Shown here: one piece after another, positions 4,863 to 9,478 of the stretch
Numbering within the stretch: position 1 is the first letter of the stretch
Layout of the letters: every line of letters starts with the position of its first letter
NCBI GenBank assembly: GCA_016280525.1
Contig: JAEEGW010000315.1
Span: forward strand, 1 to 9,478
Source: Clostridiales bacterium
Lineage (GTDB): Bacteria > Bacillota > Clostridia > Oscillospirales > CAG-272
Direction of reading: 5' to 3'
DNA length: 9,478 nucleotides
Position numbers and translations under genes: made by a program
The notes under the pieces: model-generated
Databases searched by the model: none
What the model was told of the DNA's origin: nothing
What the model saw: only the letters and a program-made list of their open reading frames with translations

Positions 4863-7478
4863 TTAAACGTTGGCTACGATCACGGTAAGAGTTGCCGTAC
4901 GTCCCATATACGTTGCCGTTATCGTAGTCGTGCCGACTTTGAGAGCGGTTATGATACCGTCCGATGATACTTTAATTATATCCGTGTCGTATCCGGAAAG
5001 CGTGCAGCCCTGATCCCATTCTTTTACGTGGTACGTGTTGCAGGACGACTGCGCCTTCGTGTTGCTTGACGTGTTGCCCCAGAGCATAAGATATTCGTTT
5101 ACCGCGCTTTTTGCTATGAACGACGGCTGCTTTTTCTCGGCTTTTGAGTAGATGACTATGGTATCGACCTCGGGATAGAAGTCAACGGGACTTGACTGAT
5201 CGACGTAATCCGGGACTACCACCATTTCCGCCATAAGACCGTTGTATTTCGCATATACTCTGACAACTTCGTCCGATAGCAGTTTTACGGTCATATTGTC
5301 ACGGTCAAGTTCAAGCTTGGCCGCGTCGTATATGAACTCGGTTTTTGATATAATTGATCTTGAAGCGTTTGTCTGTATGCCGTATCTGGTCGTCGTCGAC
5401 ATACCGAAACTCTTCGACTGACCTTTCTTTGTAATGCTGATCACTCTTGAAGATACGGAGATCAGGCTTTTTACTCCTATTTTTATCTGTACGACGCTTG
5501 GCGAGTGGTTCATGTCCGTAACGGTCGTATCGGAGCTGCTTTTTGATATTACTCTGTCCGTATGCGTGTAGTTTTCCGATCCGGCGAACACAATGGGAGA
5601 AAGTCTTGTTCTCCAGCACGCCCAGCTGTAGCCGTCCGGCTGATACGCGTAGCCGATAAACTGCTGAGTGTTGAAAATATCTATATGTCCGAGCGAGTCG
5701 CCGGTTATGCCCATGTTGTGTATGCAGGTCTGGATATTCGATCCGGACGTCTGTTTTCTGAGCGACGCCTCGTGCCTGAAATATATACCGTCGTACGACG
5801 TCATTATATTTATATAGCAGCTGTCTGAAAATCTGTTTGCCGTGGCGACGGAAATGAAGCAGTTGTACGCGTCTACGTATTTGACGTCCGCGCTGTCCTC
5901 TGCGTTGTTGTGCTTGTACGCGTTGCCGCGGAACACGAGAGTTTCCGGCCAGTTTTCGCTCGTGGCGTCCGCCGTGTAAACCTTCGTAAGCTCCGCGTTC
6001 GAGCCGTATATCCACGACGCGTAAACGTACAGCGTGTCGCCGACGACTACCATGGAGCCTTCGCCGCAGCCCCATTCGCTGCTGACGCCGTCATACGATA
6101 CGAGCGGACGGGGATCGCCGCCCCAGCCTTCGCCGTTCCACTTTTCAACGAAAGCGCCTTCCGGCGTCTCGCTTCTCGCAACGAACAGGTTGTTGTCAAC
6201 GCCGTCGTGCCAGACTATCGTCGTATACGTTGCGTAATAATAGTTGCCTATCTTTATGACGCCGGGGTCGCAGGACCAGTTCCAGTCCTCGGACTGCGGG
6301 GAGGGACGTACCGCGCCGGTATCTACGGTCCAGGTAAGACCGTTGTCGTACGATCTGCGCATCATTCCCCAATCGACCTCTCCGCTCACGCCGGAGTTGG
6401 AAGCGAGCCAGCTGTCTATCGTGCCGTCTTCGTTAATTATAAAGCTCGGTCCGTATCTGTATCCGGTCTTTCCCGCGCCGGGATCGTATATATCCCAACC
6501 CTCGTTTGCAATACGGAAGATCGCGTCCTTTTCGTTAGGCTGGTTGTTCAGATACGTGGTTTTGAGACTGTAGTTGTTCCCGCGCGATACTATGCTGTAT
6601 TCGCCGTCTTTTTCAACGCAGAGAACGAGCTTGAGCTGCAGGGCGTTCGATACGACCTGCGCGTATTCCGCGTACGTCAGAGTTTCCGAGTTTTTCTTTG
6701 ACAGATCTATATAGTTGCTGACGCCGACCTCCGCCGCAAGCTTTGCCACGCCGTATTCGTCCGCGTATTCTCTGTAACCCAGAGCGTAAAGCAGACCGCG
6801 GAGCACTTCGCCGTACGTGATCTCGCCGTTGGGATCGAATTTCTTATCCGCCGGGATAAGCATGAAGCCCTGATGCACCGCTATCTCGGAATATTTCATT
6901 CTGCTCGTGTGATCTTTTATATCGCTGAAATCATTCTGACAGATGTAATCCGAGATATTAAGACCGAAGCCGGAAAGATAAGTGATATCTTCCGCGAATT
7001 TTATCCTTGTCAGCATATCGTCCACCGACGCGGTGTTGTTGCGTATTGTTTTATCCTGTTTGAGGCGCGTTAGTATCGCGGCTCCGTTGCCGTCGTCGGA
7101 CAGCGGTCTTGCGGACGTGTTCATGCCGTGCAGATCCTCGTCGGGGATGACGTAGCCGGGTTCTTTCGGCGACGTAGGCTTTTTGCCGTAATAAAGCGTT
7201 ACGTCAAAGCCGGACAGATATCTGAACAGATCTACGACGTCTTTGTTGTCAACGGTGCCGTCGCCGTCGCAGTCCGCGGCTGTCTCGTCAAAAGCGTCCT
7301 GCGCCGCGCCGCTTACGTATCTGAACAGAACGGTAACGTCTTTATTATTTACTTTCTTATCTGTATTCACGTCTCCCGCCATACCCGCGCCGGCTGCGGA
7401 AACGGATATGATCTGAGAGGAGCAAATGACCGATACGATCATTATCGCCGAAAGAATTACGGATAACAGCTTTTTCAT
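4863..7478 (-). CDS. Secreted dockerin / SLH-like / beta-propeller / Ig-like protein, putative carbohydrate-active
   Basis: An 871-residue exported protein. Residues 1-29 are a Sec signal peptide (MKKLL, hydrophobic core, VSAA). A type I dockerin follows at about 35-96, with calcium loops DVNTDKKVNNKD and DCDGDGTVDNKD. Residues 150-285 resemble S-layer homology repeats: DFSDI (183-187), FDPNGEITYGE (214-224) and LTYAEYAQVV (267-276), with Thr-Tyr where functional SLH domains have the wall-binding TRAE. Residues 320-632 look like a beta-propeller: RYGPSFIINEDG, an Asp box SYDNGLTW (376-383), and a GH43-like DPGVIKIGNYYYATYTT (404-420). About 785-871 is a Big_2-type Ig-like domain (IIKVSSDGIITALKVGTTTITATY, split here as IIKVSSDGIIT and ALKVGTTTITATY). 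A site AAGGA precedes the start. It lies 23 bp after the GH123-like dockerin gene, so the two form one operon. It may be a sialidase- or GH43-like hydrolase or a lectin-like propeller; the catalytic residues cannot be assigned. Confidence 0.82.
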   Translation of the reverse strand: MKKLLSVILSAIMIVSVICSSQIISVSAAGAGMAGDVNTDKKVNNKDVTVLFRYVSGAAQDAFDETAADCDGDGTVDNKDVVDLFRYLSGFDVTLYYGKKPTSPKEPGYVIPDEDLHGMNTSARPLSDDGNGAAILTRLKQDKTIRNNTASVDDMLTRIKFAEDITYLSGFGLNISDYICQNDFSDIKDHTSRMKYSEIAVHQGFMLIPADKKFDPNGEITYGEVLRGLLYALGYREYADEYGVAKLAAEVGVSNYIDLSKKNSETLTYAEYAQVVSNALQLKLVLCVEKDGEYSIVSRGNNYSLKTTYLNNQPNEKDAIFRIANEGWDIYDPGAGKTGYRYGPSFIINEDGTIDSWLASNSGVSGEVDWGMMRRSYDNGLTWTVDTGAVRPSPQSEDWNWSCDPGVIKIGNYYYATYTTIVWHDGVDNNLFVARSETPEGAFVEKWNGEGWGGDPRPLVSYDGVSSEWGCGEGSMVVVGDTLYVYASWIYGSNAELTKVYTADATSENWPETLVFRGNAYKHNNAEDSADVKYVDAYNCFISVATANRFSDSCYINIMTSYDGIYFRHEASLRKQTSGSNIQTCIHNMGITGDSLGHIDIFNTQQFIGYAYQPDGYSWACWRTRLSPIVFAGSENYTHTDRVISKSSSDTTVTDMNHSPSVVQIKIGVKSLISVSSRVISITKKGQSKSFGMSTTTRYGIQTNASRSIISKTEFIYDAAKLELDRDNMTVKLLSDEVVRVYAKYNGLMAEMVVVPDYVDQSSPVDFYPEVDTIVIYSKAEKKQPSFIAKSAVNEYLMLWGNTSSNTKAQSSCNTYHVKEWDQGCTLSGYDTDIIKVSSDGIITALKVGTTTITATYMGRTATLTVIVANV

Positions 7479-7482
7479 TTTT

Positions 7483-7494
7483 CGGTTCCTTTTT
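7483..7494 (-). promoter_or_regulatory. Ribosome binding site of the dockerin/propeller gene
   Basis: In the 23-bp gap between the two dockerin genes the minus strand reads AAAAAAGGAACC before the ATG at 7478, giving an AAGGA site with about eight bases of spacing. No promoter or terminator fits in the gap, so the pair is read as one transcript. Confidence 0.7.
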
Positions 7495-7501
7495 TGTATT
7501 G

Positions 7502-9478
7502 TTATCTGCGGTACTGAAGCTGTACGTCGGCACCGGACAGGTATTTGAACAGCGTCACAACGTCTTTGTTGTTCGTTTCGCCGTCGCCGTCGCAGTCCGC
7601 GGTAACCGGGTCGTACGGCGTATTCTGCGGGTCGTTGTAACCTCTGAACAGGATCGTTACGTCTTTGTTGTTGACTTTGCCGTCGCCGTTTATATCGCCT
7701 AAAATGTTGATCTGCTCCGTTATTGTCTGTATCGCGAACAAGCCGTCTTCAAACGCCGCGCACGTGTATTTTACCTCGCCGCGTTCCGTGTACGTCGGTT
7801 CAGCGAGTATTTCAGCTGTGGCCGTTACCGTTTCCGTCACTTTTTCTTCGGGGTCAAGCTTTGCAAGGCGGGACGCGGTGACCGTTTTTCTGTCGTTTGA
7901 CCAGGTGTATTCGGGCGCTCCGGCAAGCAGGTTGCCCACGGTTTCGCGCACCCGTGCGAACAGTTCTGTGTCAGTCGAGTAATCGCCGAGAGCCGTCGTG
8001 ACCTGTTTTATCATAAGATCGGACGTTCCTTCGCCGTATTTCTGATCGAGCAGTGTGAAATAGTCGTAATCCTCAACGCCGTCGCGGATGGATTCAAGAC
8101 GGAGCGAGCCGATAGGTCCGGGAAAACCGTCGCTGCCGTATTTGTCTATGTATTCCTGCAGGGCGCCGCCGGGATATATCAGCACGCCGTTGCCGTAAGT
8201 GTCGACTACCGTGCCGTTTACCGCGTGCTCGTACTTTTTAGTCCACGCCTTTGCGTTTTCCCAGTCGTTGCACATATAGTAAAGCACGCCGTCAATATCG
8301 TACAGCTTTGACTGCCAGAAAAGGATCCTGTGCTTTACGGATTCGTCGTTTATGGAAAACGTTATCTCGGGGTTGTGCGGGAAGCGCGTCACGTACCACC
8401 AGACCTCGTCGCCTCCGGCTTTCTGTTCCGCCATCCTGTCAATGAATACGCCGTATTTCCTTTCCATAGTCTTGCCATAATACGTGTTATACAGTTTGGA
8501 ATAAGCCGCTTTGTCCGCGTTTGTGTTGAAGAAATACGTTTTCGGGCACCATACGTTCACGTCGTTTTCAAGATATTTGAAATAGTCTTGACTTGAATTG
8601 ACGTTCGTGTTGTAGTGTATCGGAATTATAAGCTTTGTCCGGTCGCCGAAATATTTCTTGAATTCGGCGTTGTATTTTTTTATAAGATTCAGTGCTGCCG
8701 TTGACAGCGGCTCGTCGCATTTATCCGGATAGAAATACGCTTTTTCAAATCTTTCGGGATTCTGCGAGATACGGTTGTACGCCGCCTCAACGTACGCGGG
8801 TATATCCGCGTCGTTATTGCAGGCTATTTTCCAGAAAAGCGTGAAAGCCGTGCAGCGCGGGTCGTCCATATACTGATCCACGCGGTTATCCCATAACTGT
8901 CCACGCTTTGCATAGGGCAGAGTATAGCAGTTCACCTTATTGTCAAGCAGGTATTCGTAATACAGTGAATAGAGGTCGTCTTCAAGGCCGTCCGTCGTGG
9001 TACTTTCCCTGTTGGCACCGACGATGACCGCCCATTCGTTCAAATCGGTCAGTGTCTTGCAGTAGGACGCGACGGGAAGAGTGAAATCCCAGACGTACGC
9101 GTAGACGTTCGCCTGCTTTATCACGTTGCCCTCGCTGTCTTTGAGCTTGACTGTAGCGGTATACAGTCCCGCGGGCGAGGTGTCTTTTGATTTGACTTTT
9201 ATTATGAACATCCGGCTTTTGTTCGCCGTAAGATCGAATTCGTGTTCGAGCACCGGAATCGGGTCGACCACGGTCTTTCCGTCAACGTCTTCAAAATACC
9301 AGCCGTAGCAGACTTCTTTGTCAAGCTTTTTGCCGTCCGCATTTTTGAATTTTGAAACGGATAGCGTAAGCCCGCTCATATCCTTATCGGAAGCTATGAG
9401 GAGATGACAGCCCTCTGTCTCGTTTTTTGCGAGCATTATCTGATACGTGTTTCTGCCGTTTGAGGTTATCTCCTCAGC
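7502..9478 (-). CDS. DUF4091/GH123-like putative glycoside hydrolase with C-terminal type I dockerin (partial, N-terminus beyond right edge)
   Basis: The frame is open to the right edge, 14 codons past the first ATG at 9436, so the true start and signal peptide lie outside. Numbering from that ATG (644 residues): a beta-sandwich-like N-terminal part (about 1-120, ending SPAGLYTATVKL and YVWDFTLP), then a barrel-like domain with YFYPDKCDEPLS (234-245), whose Asp241-Glu242 pair matches the adjacent Asp-Glu used by GH123 enzymes. The DUF4091 C-terminal signature follows: DGVLYYMCNDWE (382-393), GNGVLIYPGG (415-424) and GSLRLESIRDGVEDYDYF (443-460). GH123 members are beta-N-acetylgalactosaminidases; this exact substrate is inference. 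A small linker domain (512-575, with YTERGEVKYTCAAFEDGLF) of a kind common in clostridial exoproteins precedes the dockerin (580-641), whose loops DINGDGKVNNKD and DCDGDGETNNKD are complete. It ends 23 bp before the second dockerin gene. It should act outside the cell, attached to a scaffoldin. Confidence 0.85.
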   Translation of the reverse strand, partial: AEEITSNGRNTYQIMLAKNETEGCHLLIASDKDMSGLTLSVSKFKNADGKKLDKEVCYGWYFEDVDGKTVVDPIPVLEHEFDLTANKSRMFIIKVKSKDTSPAGLYTATVKLKDSEGNVIKQANVYAYVWDFTLPVASYCKTLTDLNEWAVIVGANRESTTTDGLEDDLYSLYYEYLLDNKVNCYTLPYAKRGQLWDNRVDQYMDDPRCTAFTLFWKIACNNDADIPAYVEAAYNRISQNPERFEKAYFYPDKCDEPLSTAALNLIKKYNAEFKKYFGDRTKLIIPIHYNTNVNSSQDYFKYLENDVNVWCPKTYFFNTNADKAAYSKLYNTYYGKTMERKYGVFIDRMAEQKAGGDEVWWYVTRFPHNPEITFSINDESVKHRILFWQSKLYDIDGVLYYMCNDWENAKAWTKKYEHAVNGTVVDTYGNGVLIYPGGALQEYIDKYGSDGFPGPIGSLRLESIRDGVEDYDYFTLLDQKYGEGTSDLMIKQVTTALGDYSTDTELFARVRETVGNLLAGAPEYTWSNDRKTVTASRLAKLDPEEKVTETVTATAEILAEPTYTERGEVKYTCAAFEDGLFAIQTITEQINILGDINGDGKVNNKDVTILFRGYNDPQNTPYDPVTADCDGDGETNNKDVVTLFKYLSGADVQLQYRR

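Noticed and set aside
5311..6075. 254-codon minus-strand open frame overlapping the propeller gene
   Set aside because: It is a different frame of the same strand, with an Arg-rich translation typical of a shifted frame, and the real frame has signal peptide, dockerin and propeller motifs.
5910..6701. 263-codon plus-strand open frame inside the propeller gene
   Set aside because: It is antisense to a gene with clear domains, its translation is Arg- and Val-rich and low in recognisable motifs, and no ribosome binding site or promoter serves it. It is a frame shadow.
7502..9436. Complete gene starting at the ATG at 9436
   Set aside because: The frame stays open to the right edge with sensible sequence (AEEITSNGRNTYQI before that Met), no ribosome binding site precedes the ATG, and an exported dockerin protein needs a signal peptide, which is absent. 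The gene is truncated by the window.

Overview
The window looks like chromosomal DNA from an anaerobic clostridial Firmicute (Bacillota, class Clostridia), most likely an uncultured gut or rumen member of the Oscillospirales/Ruminococcaceae type. The grounds are type I dockerin domains on secreted proteins, a dimeric-type glycyl-tRNA synthetase, AGGAG ribosome binding sites, a SigA-type promoter and moderate GC. The taxonomic placement is inference; there is no rRNA or other taxonomic marker here.

Layout. (1) Bases 1-1494, minus strand: a two-gene unit, a TraB/GumN-type lipoprotein followed one base later by a DUF2079 membrane protein that runs off the left edge. (2) Bases 1495-1750: an AT-rich divergent promoter region with a near-consensus SigA promoter pointing right, a plausible promoter pointing left, and a 10-bp direct repeat. 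(3) Bases 1751-4639, plus strand: a three-gene operon of a divergent LytR-CpsA-Psr (LCP)-like membrane-anchored protein, glycyl-tRNA synthetase, and a small unrecognised protein, closed by a strong intrinsic terminator. (4) Bases 4669-4862: a non-coding convergent junction with a 7-bp tandem repeat, two REP-like hairpins and a terminator for the minus strand. (5) Bases 4863-9478, minus strand: two adjacent genes for large exported proteins, each with a type I dockerin. The upstream one, cut by the right edge, is a DUF4091/GH123-like putative glycoside hydrolase with a C-terminal dockerin. The downstream one has an N-terminal dockerin, then SLH-like repeats, an Asp-box/GH43-like beta-propeller and a C-terminal Big_2-type Ig-like domain.

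How they fit together. The two dockerin proteins are 23 bp apart and carry the same Asn-Lys pair at the presumed cohesin-contact positions of all four dockerin repeats. They probably dock onto the same scaffoldin, encoded elsewhere, and act together on a glycan outside the cell. The plus-strand operon joins a housekeeping translation gene to an envelope protein of LCP ancestry that appears to have lost much of the LCP active site. The left-hand pair is a lipoprotein and a polytopic membrane protein, probably translationally coupled.

The most unusual points are the dockerin + SLH-like + propeller + Ig-like architecture, the paired dockerin operon, and two proteins (LCP-like and TraB-like) that keep their family fold signatures but lack conserved active-site residues. 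I see no mobile element, CRISPR array, tRNA or rRNA, and no clear candidate for an entirely new system.
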